Source: Treponema bryantii
GTDB lineage: Bacteria > Spirochaetota > Spirochaetia > Treponematales > Treponemataceae
Length of the DNA stretch: 64,000 nt
Direction: 5' to 3'
Assembly (NCBI RefSeq): GCF_900113965.1
Contig: NZ_FORI01000002.1
Coordinates: 62,001-126,000, forward strand
Shown: positions 6,814-15,512 of the stretch, piece after piece
How positions within the stretch are numbered: the stretch's first letter is position 1
How the letters are laid out: every line of letters starts with the position of its first letter
The notes under the pieces: generated by a model
Told to the model about the DNA's origin: nothing
What the model saw: the letters and a program-made list of their open reading frames with translations, nothing else
Databases searched by the model: none
Made by a program: the position numbers and the translations under genes

Positions 6814-8925
6814 TTAGTTCTTTTCTGCAAGAACCTTCTCTTTTTCTGCTTCAAGAGCCTTAAGCTTTTCTTTAAGGGCCTTTTCTTTCTCAGCCTTACA
6901 CTTAGGACATTCGAACTGCTGTCCTATGAGATAGCCGTGAACCTTACAGATAGAGTAGGTAGGTGAGATTGTGAAGAACGGAATGCGATACTTGCTTGCG
7001 ATTGTGCGAACAAGGTCTGCACAGCTCTTCCAGTCTTTAAGAGCTTCACCCATGAATACGTGGAACATTGTTCCTCCAGTATACTTGGTCTGAAGTGCTT
7101 CCTGATGATCGAGAGCTTCGAATACATCAGCTGTGTAGTCAACAGGGAGCTGTGAAGAGTTTGTATAGAACGGTTCATTTGTTCCGCTTGTGATAATATC
7201 AGGGAACTGCTCCTTGTCGTGTCTTGCAAGACGATAAGAAGTAGATTCTGCCGGTGTTGCTTCAAGGTTGAACAGATCTCCTGTTTCTTCCTGGAAGTCC
7301 TGCATTCTCTCTCTCATGTGCTGCAATACTTTTTCAGCAAATGCTTTACCCTTAGGATCTGTAATAGGAACTCCAAGGAAGTTCATACAGCATTCGTTCA
7401 TACCACACAGACCGATTGTATTGAAGTGGTTTACAAGGGTCTTGAGGTAACGGCGAGTATAAGGGAACAAGCCGCCATCATAAAGCTTCTGAATAACCTT
7501 ACGCTTTGTGCAAAGACTTTCCTTTGCAAGCTCCATAAGGTAATCCAGTCTCTTATAGAATTCTTCTTCATTCTTAGCGAGGTAACCGATCTGTGGCATA
7601 TTGATTGTTACTACACCAATAGATCCTGTGAACTCGTCTGCACCGAACAAACCACCACCACGGCGGCGAAGTTCGCGCTTATCAAGCTGGAGACGACAAC
7701 ACATTGAGCGTACATCGCTAGGGTTCAAATCTGAGTTTACAAAGTTCTGGAAGTTCGGTGTGCCGTACTGTGCAGTCATTGTAAACAAAAGTTTTGCATT
7801 TTCTGAATTCCAGTCAAAATCACGTGTGATGTTGTAAGTTGGGATTGGGTAAGCGAATCCGCGTCCGTTAGCATCACCTTCAATCATAAGCTCAATGAAT
7901 ACTTTGTTAATCATATCCATTTCTTTCTGGCAGTCGCCGTAAGTATAATCCTGTTCCTTACCGCCTACGATTGCTTTCTTGTTCTTAAGGTCATCTGGAC
8001 ATACCCAGTCTAAAGTGATGTTTGTGAACGGAGCCTGTGAACCCCAGCGGCTAGGTGTGTTTACACCGTAAATATAGCTCTGGATGCACTGGCGAACCTG
8101 TTTTTCTGTAAGATGATCTGCACGGATGAATGGAGCAAGGTATGTATCGAAGGATGAGAATGCCTGTGCTCCGGCCCATTCGTTCTGCATGATGCCAAGG
8201 AAGTTTACAATCTGATTAACAAGGGTAGAGAGGTGTGTTGCTGGTGTTGAAGTAATTTTATCTGGTACTCCACCAAGACCTTCTGCAATCAGCTGGCGCA
8301 AAGACCATCCCGCACAATAACCTGAGAACATTGAAAGGTCGTGGATGTGGAATGCTGCTGTTTTATGAGCCTCTGCGATTTCCTTTGAATAAATATTGTT
8401 GAGCCAGTAGTTAGCAGTAATTGTTCCTGAGTTGTGGAGAATAAGTCCACCAAGCGAGAAGTTAACGTTAGCGTTTTCATTAACACGCCAGTCACTCTGA
8501 GCAAGGTATCCATCCATAGTCTTGTTGATATCAATCATAAGACTCTTAGCATCGCGCATAGCTTCGTGGCGTGCACGATAGAGAATGTAAGCCTTTGCTA
8601 CTTCTACTTCTTTGTTTTCAATCAGAACGCTTTCTACAATATCCTGAATCTCTTCGATAGCAGGAATTGAGTGTGCTCTGTTGCCTGCAAGCTGAATTCT
8701 AAGCTTTTCTTCAACCATGTCAGTAAGAGATGCTGCTCTGTCCGGATCCTTGCGCTTTTCTACAGCTTCAATTGCTTTACCAATTGCGCTTTCGATTTTG
8801 TTTCTGTCATAGTCTGCAATTTCGCCTGAGCGTTTTACTACAGATTTTAAGAAACCTTTTGTTTCTGAGTCGTTGCTTGATCCAAGGAAGCTTCTCCATT
8901 CTGGAAAGATTGATTGATCACTCAT
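6814..8925 (-). CDS. nrdD: Anaerobic (class III) ribonucleoside-triphosphate reductase catalytic subunit lacking the glycyl-radical tail
   Basis: A 703-residue protein. Residues about 25-120 form an ATP-cone (KSVVKRSGEIADYDRNKIES) that senses ATP/dATP. The barrel core follows, with signatures such as GLCGMNECCMNFLGVP near residue 530. The C-terminal zinc ribbon appears as ICKVHGY and ECPKC at about 655-677. After this the normal family sequence would continue into the glycyl-radical loop (R-x-x-G-Y), but here it gives a lysine/glutamate helix (KALKEKLKALEAEKEKVLAE) and stops. No R-x-x-G-Y motif is present at the C-terminus. The start overlaps the nrdR stop (ATGA, 8922-8925), so nrdR and nrdD are translationally coupled. 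It makes dNTPs without oxygen. Confidence 0.93.
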   Translation of the reverse strand: MSDQSIFPEWRSFLGSSNDSETKGFLKSVVKRSGEIADYDRNKIESAIGKAIEAVEKRKDPDRAASLTDMVEEKLRIQLAGNRAHSIPAIEEIQDIVESVLIENKEVEVAKAYILYRARHEAMRDAKSLMIDINKTMDGYLAQSDWRVNENANVNFSLGGLILHNSGTITANYWLNNIYSKEIAEAHKTAAFHIHDLSMFSGYCAGWSLRQLIAEGLGGVPDKITSTPATHLSTLVNQIVNFLGIMQNEWAGAQAFSSFDTYLAPFIRADHLTEKQVRQCIQSYIYGVNTPSRWGSQAPFTNITLDWVCPDDLKNKKAIVGGKEQDYTYGDCQKEMDMINKVFIELMIEGDANGRGFAYPIPTYNITRDFDWNSENAKLLFTMTAQYGTPNFQNFVNSDLNPSDVRSMCCRLQLDKRELRRRGGGLFGADEFTGSIGVVTINMPQIGYLAKNEEEFYKRLDYLMELAKESLCTKRKVIQKLYDGGLFPYTRRYLKTLVNHFNTIGLCGMNECCMNFLGVPITDPKGKAFAEKVLQHMRERMQDFQEETGDLFNLEATPAESTSYRLARHDKEQFPDIITSGTNEPFYTNSSQLPVDYTADVFEALDHQEALQTKYTGGTMFHVFMGEALKDWKSCADLVRTIASKYRIPFFTISPTYSICKVHGYLIGQQFECPKCKAEKEKALKEKLKALEAEKEKVLAEKN

Positions 8926-9392
8926 TTTGATTTTCCCCTCTTTTCTATGTTCTTTACTTCAGTTATGAATTCATCAAGATTTTCAAAATGCCGGTAAACA
9001 GATGCAAATCGAATATAGGCAACTTTATCAATGTCATAAAGTTTTTCGAGCACAAGTTCACCAAGCTCGGACGTAGAAATTTCACGGTTTTCACGACCCT
9101 TGCTTATTGCGAGATCTTCAATGTCATTGGAAAGCTGTTCTACCATAGAGGTTGCAACAGGACGTTTTTCCAGAGCACGCTCAATGCCTTTATTCAGTTT
9201 ATCTCTGTCATAAGGCTGGCGTCGTCCGTCGCGTTTGATTACCATAAAGGGTTTTTCGTCAATACGTTCATAGCTGGTAAAACGGTAGCCGCAGGAAAGA
9301 CATTCACGTCTTCTGCGTATACTTTCACCATTTGCCATTGTTCTTGACTCAAGGACCTTGTCCTCAATGTTACCACAGTAGGGGCAGCGCAT
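8922..9392 (-). CDS. nrdR: Transcriptional repressor NrdR
   Basis: A 156-residue protein of standard length. The N-terminal zinc ribbon (MRCPYCG...CLSCGYRF, cysteines at about 3, 6, 31, 34) binds DNA, and the ATP-cone at about 49-139 (VIKRDGRRQPYDRDKLNKGI) senses the nucleotide state. NrdR represses ribonucleotide reductase genes when dATP is high. Its gene is directly upstream of nrdD and overlaps it by four bases. NrdR-box-like sequences occur in its own promoter (9448-9463) and in the promoter of the glycyl-radical gene (6717-6732), so autoregulation and control of the whole dNTP module are likely. The start is the ATG preceded by GAGAGGAA. Confidence 0.97.
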   Translation of the reverse strand: MRCPYCGNIEDKVLESRTMANGESIRRRRECLSCGYRFTSYERIDEKPFMVIKRDGRRQPYDRDKLNKGIERALEKRPVATSMVEQLSNDIEDLAISKGRENREISTSELGELVLEKLYDIDKVAYIRFASVYRHFENLDEFITEVKNIEKRGKSK

Positions 9393-9439
9393 TGGTTCCT
9401 CTCACTTTTTATTTCTAGCGTCTTTGTTTTGATAATAAC

Positions 9440-9468
9440 ATCATAGTACACTAAATATGGATACTCAA
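9440..9468 (-). promoter_or_regulatory. nrdR promoter with NrdR-box-like operator in the spacer
   Basis: On the minus strand: TTGAGT (9468-9463), 17 bases, TATGAT (9445-9440). Between them, ACACTAAATATGGATA (9448-9463) matches the NrdR box at about 12 of 16 positions, with a good left half and a weak right half. This suggests autorepression of nrdR-nrdD. Confidence 0.6.
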
Positions 9469-9565
9469 GTGAATTTTAAGAAATTTTGCGAATTTATTTT
9501 AAACTTTTTTTCTTGACAAAAAAATATTTTATGCTTGTCACCGAAATTCAGGCCGATGGTATTGA

Positions 9566-11410
9566 CTATTTTTTATTTTTAGAATTCTTTTTCTTTTTTT
9601 TCTTGTCTTTTTTTGATTTTCGTTCGCTTGGAATGTAATCATAAGGGCTGAAATCAAAGTAAGACCAGATTGTACAGAGGAAGAAGATGATTAAACAAAG
9701 GTATGCAAGCCAGTTTCCAAAGCGGGCATAGGTTGTCATCTGTCTCTGGAAAACCGGAATATCTGTGGCAAGGGCGTCTTCTTCAAAAAGAGGAAGGTCT
9801 GCAATTACTTTTCCTGATGGATCTACTACAACTGAATAGCCTGCGTTGGCAGAACGAACCAGAGTTGTACGGTATTCTATTGCACTGTAAGAAGCAATTA
9901 CAAAGTGCTGTATCTCACTCGACTTTTTGAGAGACCACGAATCATCTGTAATGTTTATGAAAAGTTCGGTTCCATTTAAGAACAGAGGCCGCATTATATC
10001 GGTAAACGCATCATCAAAGCAGATAGGGGTAGAAATCTGTACTGTAGCCGGCATGTTTTCTTCTTTTTTCTGCTCGGATAGAGTTTTATTAAGGTCTATG
10101 TTTTTTACAGCAGGAAGCTTGTAGTTTTGTGTAACGCGGCAAGGAACATTAAAGAATACATACTGGTCGCCAGGAGTCCAGCCTGCAGAAATACCTACCA
10201 CCTTTTCCATAAAGGCGTGAATTACAGGAACTTCAATAAAAGGAAGTGCTTCTGCAAATGGTACAAGATGATTTTTTGCGTAGTAGCCGCGGTATTTTCC
10301 GTCCGCGTCATAAAGCAGCGCTGAATTAAAATACTCCTTGCGTTCGCGCTCGGACTCCACAGTCTGTTCGCCTTCCGTTTCAGCCCCCGCAATCTTCGTG
10401 CGTCTGATTACCGAGCCGCCGAAAATACACGGAACATTTATCTCCTTTACGAATTGAGAAAGAGGCTTTTCCGTAGGATACCAGCTGTAATAGCCTTCCG
10501 AAGTAGGGAACGCATGGCTAAGACAGCCTTCGCTCCACACAACAAGGTCTGCCTTACGGCCAGTCATAGCAAGCTCATTTATCTTTTCCTGTGTTAACTT
10601 TTGCGAAGTGAGTATTGAATTTTTATCTGATTCTGCTTTCCAGGGGTCACTGTTCTGCTGAACTGTAATGGCAGTAAGCTCTTTTACCGGTTTACGAGGC
10701 TTGTCATACTGGTAAATTCCGTGAATCAAAAGCAGCAGGAGAAGTACGCCAAAGCATTTTGCTATCTGAACAGTATCTTTATATTTTGATTTTTCAAGCT
10801 GCTGGTTACCGTAATATAAAAGAATGCACTGTGCCGCAATAGCGTTAAACAGAATTACCATAAAGGTAACGCCGTAAACGCCAGTTATAGACGCAGTCTG
10901 CATAATTACAGGCCATTTGTACATTGCAGAAGAAACAGTTCCCCACGGATATCCCAGAAATCCTGCCGATTTTACCCATTCGTAAAGCGTATAAGTTGAG
11001 GTAAAATACAGAATTCTGAAAATTGTAGAGCGTCTTAAGCTGAAAACAATGGAATATTCGTTTAATTTGTTCTGACAGTCTGAAGTATAGTAAGGAATAA
11101 AGAAGAAAAGCCCGAAGGCACCGCCAATACAGGCCGTTCCGAAGGCTGAAGCTCCCAGTGTAAAGACTGCATAATCCTTAAAATAGGCAAGCCAGAAGCT
11201 TGAAATCAGATGTGTTGTAAGTGTCTGAAGGAAAAAGGCAAGGAAGGCAGTTTTGAAATCCTTAATCTTATTGAAAATCAGATATAATGGAATAAAAGCC
11301 AGGAGAGTGTATACAGGGCATCCGAAAAGGTATAATTCATTTGGAATGGCTGCTGATAACATTAATCCTGAGAAAACAGAAGAAAAAATAACTTGTAAAA
11401 TCAATTCCAT
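9566..11410 (-). CDS. lnt: Apolipoprotein N-acyltransferase
   Basis: A 614-residue inner-membrane enzyme that adds the third acyl chain to the N-terminal cysteine of lipoproteins, in keeping with the many lipoproteins encoded in this window. The N-terminal half has about six membrane segments, with the conserved YPWGTV motif around residue 155. The C-terminal nitrilase domain carries the catalytic triad: Glu in VVWSEGCLS, Lys in AKNHLVPFAE, Cys in TPICFDDAF. A final membrane helix (LAYLCLIIFFLCTIW) follows. The C-terminus is a very basic tail (KKDKKKKKKNSKNKK), longer than usual. No Shine-Dalgarno precedes the ATG, and the best promoter (11420-11449) lies so close that the mRNA may be nearly leaderless. 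Confidence 0.93.
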   Translation of the reverse strand: MELILQVIFSSVFSGLMLSAAIPNELYLFGCPVYTLLAFIPLYLIFNKIKDFKTAFLAFFLQTLTTHLISSFWLAYFKDYAVFTLGASAFGTACIGGAFGLFFFIPYYTSDCQNKLNEYSIVFSLRRSTIFRILYFTSTYTLYEWVKSAGFLGYPWGTVSSAMYKWPVIMQTASITGVYGVTFMVILFNAIAAQCILLYYGNQQLEKSKYKDTVQIAKCFGVLLLLLLIHGIYQYDKPRKPVKELTAITVQQNSDPWKAESDKNSILTSQKLTQEKINELAMTGRKADLVVWSEGCLSHAFPTSEGYYSWYPTEKPLSQFVKEINVPCIFGGSVIRRTKIAGAETEGEQTVESERERKEYFNSALLYDADGKYRGYYAKNHLVPFAEALPFIEVPVIHAFMEKVVGISAGWTPGDQYVFFNVPCRVTQNYKLPAVKNIDLNKTLSEQKKEENMPATVQISTPICFDDAFTDIMRPLFLNGTELFINITDDSWSLKKSSEIQHFVIASYSAIEYRTTLVRSANAGYSVVVDPSGKVIADLPLFEEDALATDIPVFQRQMTTYARFGNWLAYLCLIIFFLCTIWSYFDFSPYDYIPSERKSKKDKKKKKKNSKNKK

Positions 11411-11419
11411 TATATTATT

Positions 11420-11449
11420 ATTTTAACAATATACATTGAAAAATTTCAA
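11420..11449 (-). promoter_or_regulatory. Promoter of lnt, possibly giving a leaderless mRNA
   Basis: On the minus strand: TTGAAA (11449-11444), 18 bases, TAAAAT (11425-11420). The lnt ATG begins 10 bases after the -10 element, so the 5' leader would be about 0-4 nt, which agrees with the lack of a ribosome binding site. Confidence 0.5.
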
Positions 11450-11488
11450 GGTAAAATAGGGGAATTAATAAAAGGGAGGGTCCAATAA

Positions 11489-12670
11489 ATGAAAGCAGTA
11501 AATGATGCACACGAATTGGAATATGGAGAAAAACCAGAGGCAGTTGCCAAGGCACCGGGAAGATTCCATCTGATAGGTGAGCATTCCTGGTTCTTTAAAG
11601 ATAAAACAATGTCTATGGCGGTTAATCTGCCAGTCTATGTTGCAATTTCAAAAAGAGACGACACTTCAATAAAATTCTATTTCCATCAGCTTAATGAGCG
11701 AAAAAAAGCAAGTATAACGTCGCTGAAGCTTAAAAAGGAAGATCGCTGGGCAAACGCAGCTAAGGCAATTGTCTACGGCTTTACTTCAGGAGGCTTTACG
11801 CTGGGGGGTATGAATATCACTATCTACAGTGAAATAATTCCTTCTGCTGGCTTTGGAATAACTACGGCTGCTAAGGCTGCTACGGCAGTCGCAATCAAAA
11901 ATCTTTTTAATCTTAATTGCTCTGATATGGAGCTCCTTCAGGTCATTGAACGCGGTAACCGCCGCTTCCTTCAGAATAACAACTACATCGCAGATAACTT
12001 TGCTGCACTTTTTTCCAAGAAAAACAATATCATAATTACAGATCACTTCAAAAACACATGGGATTATGTTCCTTTTAATTTTGAAGATAAAAAGGTTCTT
12101 CTTGTTGATACAAAGGTACCTCGTGTTTCTGTATGGAATGAAGATACACTCCATGAACCTCAATATGCTCTTATTATGGGTGATATGAGGGAGCGTAAGG
12201 CAAATGTATACGGCGGCTGGCATTATATTGATGATGTAACTGATATTAATGAACAGCTTTCTGTTGTAAGTGAAGATATCAGACGTAAGCTTCTTTCAGT
12301 TCTTTATGAACATAATGATTTACTTAATGCCCGCGAAGGTATTGAAAAGGGAGACTTCTTTAAGTTTGCCCGTTCAGTAAACCACAGTCATGAGACAATG
12401 AGAGATATGTTTAATATTTCCTGTCCTGAAATTGACTGGATTTTGAAGCGCGTAAATGAGCTTGAACCAAATCTTGACTTTGTACGAAACCCTGTAACCT
12501 GCGGACGTATTACAGGAAAGGGCTTTGGACGCTGCCTTTATGCAATTATGCGCGAAGGCGATGTAGAAAACTTTAAGGCTAAAATTACAGAGTTCGAAAA
12601 GATTTTCGGCTTCCATCCGGACGTATACGAAGTTGAGCCTGCAGACGGCGCATCAATGGTAAGAGACTAG
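11489..12670 (+). CDS. Divergent galactokinase-like GHMP kinase
   Basis: A 393-residue protein with the GHMP kinase layout. Motif 1 is APGRFHLIGEHSWF near residue 22. Motif 2 is AGFGITTAAKAAT near residue 118, in place of the usual GLSSSA. Motif 3 is CGRITGKGFGRCLYA near residue 345, like the galactokinase GARMTGAGFGG loop. The galactose-binding Asp in GEHTDY is replaced (GEHSWF). The catalytic-base region aligns as IADNFAA against the usual MDQ, so an aspartate is kept. Galactokinases phosphorylate galactose at C1 with ATP; here the changed sugar-binding motif makes the substrate uncertain. The ATG at 11489 has AAGGGAGGG at about 11472-11480, a good ribosome binding site. No other Leloir-pathway gene is adjacent. 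Confidence 0.7.
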   Translation: MKAVNDAHELEYGEKPEAVAKAPGRFHLIGEHSWFFKDKTMSMAVNLPVYVAISKRDDTSIKFYFHQLNERKKASITSLKLKKEDRWANAAKAIVYGFTSGGFTLGGMNITIYSEIIPSAGFGITTAAKAATAVAIKNLFNLNCSDMELLQVIERGNRRFLQNNNYIADNFAALFSKKNNIIITDHFKNTWDYVPFNFEDKKVLLVDTKVPRVSVWNEDTLHEPQYALIMGDMRERKANVYGGWHYIDDVTDINEQLSVVSEDIRRKLLSVLYEHNDLLNAREGIEKGDFFKFARSVNHSHETMRDMFNISCPEIDWILKRVNELEPNLDFVRNPVTCGRITGKGFGRCLYAIMREGDVENFKAKITEFEKIFGFHPDVYEVEPADGASMVRD

Positions 12671-12704
12671 AAATAGTGGACTGTATGCAATTTAAGTTGT
12701 AAAA

Positions 12705-12713
12705 TGATATAAT
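12705..12713 (+). promoter_or_regulatory. Extended -10 promoter element
   Basis: TGATATAAT (12705-12713) is an extended -10 (TGN-TATAAT) just before the TPR protein gene. No good -35 element is seen, as is usual for this promoter type. Confidence 0.5.
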
Positions 12714-12732
12714 AAACAAAAGGGTGGGGAAA

Positions 12733-13416
12733 TTGCAGAACAATACGATTTTAAATGAAGGTAAACTCCTTTATACTCAAAAAAAATACGATAAGGCTCT
12801 TGCTTTCTTTTTAGGACTTCCTACAGATTCAGACGCAGACAAGATTGAAGTTTCATACTATCTGGGGCTTTGTTATACAAAGCTTGAACGTTATGATGAT
12901 GCCCTTTTATTTCTTGAACAGGTAGTAACTTCTGGTGGAAACCTTGAACGCACATTGCAGTGCCGTTTCCTGCTTGCAGTAATTTATGCTTTGTCTGGAA
13001 GAAAAAGACTTGCAGATTTTGAATTGAATAAGCTTCTGGAAACAGGTTATATGACTGCTTCTGTATATGCGGCAATTGCTTATGTTGCCTGGGAGCAGAA
13101 TGATACAGAACGCTGCCTCAGTTATTATGAACAGTCTCTTAAAGAAGACCCTGATAATGTTTCTTCTTTGAATGGTCTTGGATATGTACTTGCCTGCCAG
13201 GAAAAAGATTTAACCAGAGCCCTTTCTCTTTGTAAGCAGGCAGTAAAATCTGCACCTAAATCTGCAGCCTGCCTTGATTCGCTTGGCTGGGTATATTATA
13301 AGCTTGGATTATATAAGGATGCTCTGCAGTACCTTCAGCAGGCAGAACAGATTGATACAATGAATGTAGAAATTACAGAGCATATAAAATCAGTAAGACT
13401 TAAGTCGGGACACTAA
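12733..13416 (+). CDS. Tetratricopeptide-repeat (TPR) protein
   Basis: About 227 residues, almost wholly made of TPR helices: EGKLLYTQKKYDKALAFFLG, VSYYLGLCYTKLERYDDALL, VSSLNGLGYVLACQEK and SLGWVYYKLGLYKDALQYLQ. TPRs hold other proteins; the partner is unknown. No signal peptide or membrane segment is seen, so it is probably cytosolic. The frame opens at GTG 12724, but the TTG at 12733 is the better start because AGGGTGGGG (12721-12729) then serves as ribosome binding site. The stop codon is 3 bases before the ATG of the next gene, an exported TPR/beta-propeller protein, so the two are an operon and may work together. Confidence 0.8.
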   Translation: MQNNTILNEGKLLYTQKKYDKALAFFLGLPTDSDADKIEVSYYLGLCYTKLERYDDALLFLEQVVTSGGNLERTLQCRFLLAVIYALSGRKRLADFELNKLLETGYMTASVYAAIAYVAWEQNDTERCLSYYEQSLKEDPDNVSSLNGLGYVLACQEKDLTRALSLCKQAVKSAPKSAACLDSLGWVYYKLGLYKDALQYLQQAEQIDTMNVEITEHIKSVRLKSGH

Positions 13417-13419
13417 TTG

Positions 13420-15486
13420 ATGAAAAAGATTACCGCGTTACTTTTTACAGCTGTATTCTCAGTTATAGCACTCTCTGCTCAGGTTACAACAGATGATGCG
13501 GGCCTTCGTGTTCCAGAAGACAGAATCAGAACTGGAAATGAGGGCTTTGCTTCGGAGGAATTCCGGCGCGGTGTACAGGCATACTATAAGGGAGCTTTTA
13601 ACGAAGCAATCGTTCAGTTTGAAAAAGCTCTTGCATATCTGCCTGATGATAATCTTATTCTTGACTGGCTTGGAAAAGCTTACTATAAGGCAGGTCTTGA
13701 AGGTTCTGCCCTCAGTTACTGGAATAATGCAAGTGAAAACGGATATGGCGGACTTCTGCTTGAAAATAAAATTGAGATTGTACGTGAGCGCCGCGTAACA
13801 GGTGACTCAACCGACAAGATTATGCGTTTTTCAGAAGCAGGTGCCTTTCCGGGAACCTTCCAGGGAAATCTGATTTTCAGCGGCCCGGTTTCAGTTCAGC
13901 CGAACTACGACGGAACTATGTGGGTTGCCGCTTATAACACAAACGAACTTATTCTCTTAAATCAGAATGGAAAAGTTGTAAACCGAATTGAAGGTCCGCT
14001 CAATGGGTTTGATCGTCCTAGCGATATTATCCGCCTTCATGATGGAAATCTTCTTGTAAGTGAACATGCCGGAGACCGCCTTGCACTTTTGAACAGTAAG
14101 GGTGGTTTTACAAAATATATTGGAACTAAAGGCCGCAAGCTTGGAGAGCTGGTTGGACCTCTTTATCTTGCTCAGGATTATCTTGAACGCATTTATGTAA
14201 CTGATTACGGTAACCGCCGTATTGATGTTTATGATAAGGACGGCGAGCCTGTTTTCTTCTTTGGCGGAAGCTCTGGAGATTTTGCGGGCTTAAAAGGACC
14301 AACTGGAATTGCTGTTGTAGACGAAAGTGTTTATGTAGCAGATGACCAGACTGGAAATATTTATGAGTTTGATAGATCCGGAAACTTTATCCGTGAGCTG
14401 GTAGAGCCTGGAACTTTCAAAAAGCCGGAAGCTATAAAATACTGGAACGGCAGTCTTATTGTTTGTGACTCAAACCGTGTAGTTTCTGTTGATTCAGATT
14501 CTGGTGCTCTTTTTGAATATGTAAGAACCGGTAATGCTCCGTCGCGGGTAACTTCTGCGAGTCCGGATGTAAACGGAAATGTGATTGTAACTGATTTTAC
14601 TGCCAACGAAGTTTATGTAATGTCTAAGGTACAGGAACTGGTTGGTGGTCTTTTTGTTCAGATTGAACAGATTGATGCTTCAAAGTTTCCGAACGTTACT
14701 GTTGAACTTCGTGTTGAAAACCGTCACCGCCAGCCTGTGGTTGGCCTTCAGGAACAGAACTTTTACCTTACAGAAAATATGAGGCCTGTATCGTCTCTCA
14801 AGATGCTTGGCGCGGCTTCAAATAATACGGATGCTGACATTACCATTATTATCGACCGCTCGGTTAACACCAGCCTTTATGGTCAGGAAATTGAAAGCAG
14901 TGTCAAAGAGGTTGCCGCCTCGATGAACGGGAACGGCACGCTGCGTATAGTTGCGGCCGGAGCGATCCCTGCGGTGGAGTATGTTGGCCGGCCGGATGCA
15001 CTTGGAGATTTCAGCCTTGCAGCTTTGAAGACCAAACAGACTTCTTCTGCTGCCTGTGATCTTGCACTTCGCCTTGCTTCAAATGATCTTATCAATGCAG
15101 CAAAGAAGCGTGGAATTGTTTTGATTACAGCGGGAACCGATAATGCTCTTACTTTTGAAAAGTATAACCTTGCAGAGCTTTCTTCTTACATGAATAATAA
15201 CTCAATTTCGTTCTCTGTAATTCAGCTGGATCAGGGGGCAATGGGAGAAGAACTTGCTTACGTTGCAGACAGCACTACCGGAGATACTTATTATGTATTC
15301 CGCCCACAGGGCTTAGGTGATGTTGTTAAAGATATAATTGAACTCCCACAGGGAATCTATCAGTTGTCTTATACTTCTGCAATGTCTACAAACTTTGGTA
15401 CAAACTATCTTCCACTCGAAGCTGAGGTTTATCTTTTGAACCGAAGCGGCCGTGATGAAACCGGATATTTCGCACCGCTTAAGTAG
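13420..15486 (+). CDS. Exported protein with TPR, NHL-type beta-propeller and VWA-like domains
   Basis: 688 residues from the ATG at 13420 (a TTG lies directly before it). Residues 1-21 are a signal peptide (MKKITALLFTAVFSVIALSAQ). A short TPR region follows (about 45-110: GVQAYYKGAFNEAIVQFEKA). Next comes a beta-propeller of NHL/SMP-30-like repeats (about 145-410: RPSDIIRLHDGNLLVSE, GPTGIAVVDESVYVADDQTG). A C-terminal segment (about 465-640: DITIIIDRSVNTSLYG, KRGIVLITAGTDNALTFEKY) looks like a von Willebrand factor A domain with a weak metal site. It is likely periplasmic and a scaffold rather than an enzyme. It sits in an operon with the preceding TPR gene. I cannot give a more exact function. 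Confidence 0.8.
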   Translation: MKKITALLFTAVFSVIALSAQVTTDDAGLRVPEDRIRTGNEGFASEEFRRGVQAYYKGAFNEAIVQFEKALAYLPDDNLILDWLGKAYYKAGLEGSALSYWNNASENGYGGLLLENKIEIVRERRVTGDSTDKIMRFSEAGAFPGTFQGNLIFSGPVSVQPNYDGTMWVAAYNTNELILLNQNGKVVNRIEGPLNGFDRPSDIIRLHDGNLLVSEHAGDRLALLNSKGGFTKYIGTKGRKLGELVGPLYLAQDYLERIYVTDYGNRRIDVYDKDGEPVFFFGGSSGDFAGLKGPTGIAVVDESVYVADDQTGNIYEFDRSGNFIRELVEPGTFKKPEAIKYWNGSLIVCDSNRVVSVDSDSGALFEYVRTGNAPSRVTSASPDVNGNVIVTDFTANEVYVMSKVQELVGGLFVQIEQIDASKFPNVTVELRVENRHRQPVVGLQEQNFYLTENMRPVSSLKMLGAASNNTDADITIIIDRSVNTSLYGQEIESSVKEVAASMNGNGTLRIVAAGAIPAVEYVGRPDALGDFSLAALKTKQTSSAACDLALRLASNDLINAAKKRGIVLITAGTDNALTFEKYNLAELSSYMNNNSISFSVIQLDQGAMGEELAYVADSTTGDTYYVFRPQGLGDVVKDIIELPQGIYQLSYTSAMSTNFGTNYLPLEAEVYLLNRSGRDETGYFAPLK

Positions 15487-15512
15487 ATTCAACTTCTAAA
15501 AGTTTCGCTTTC

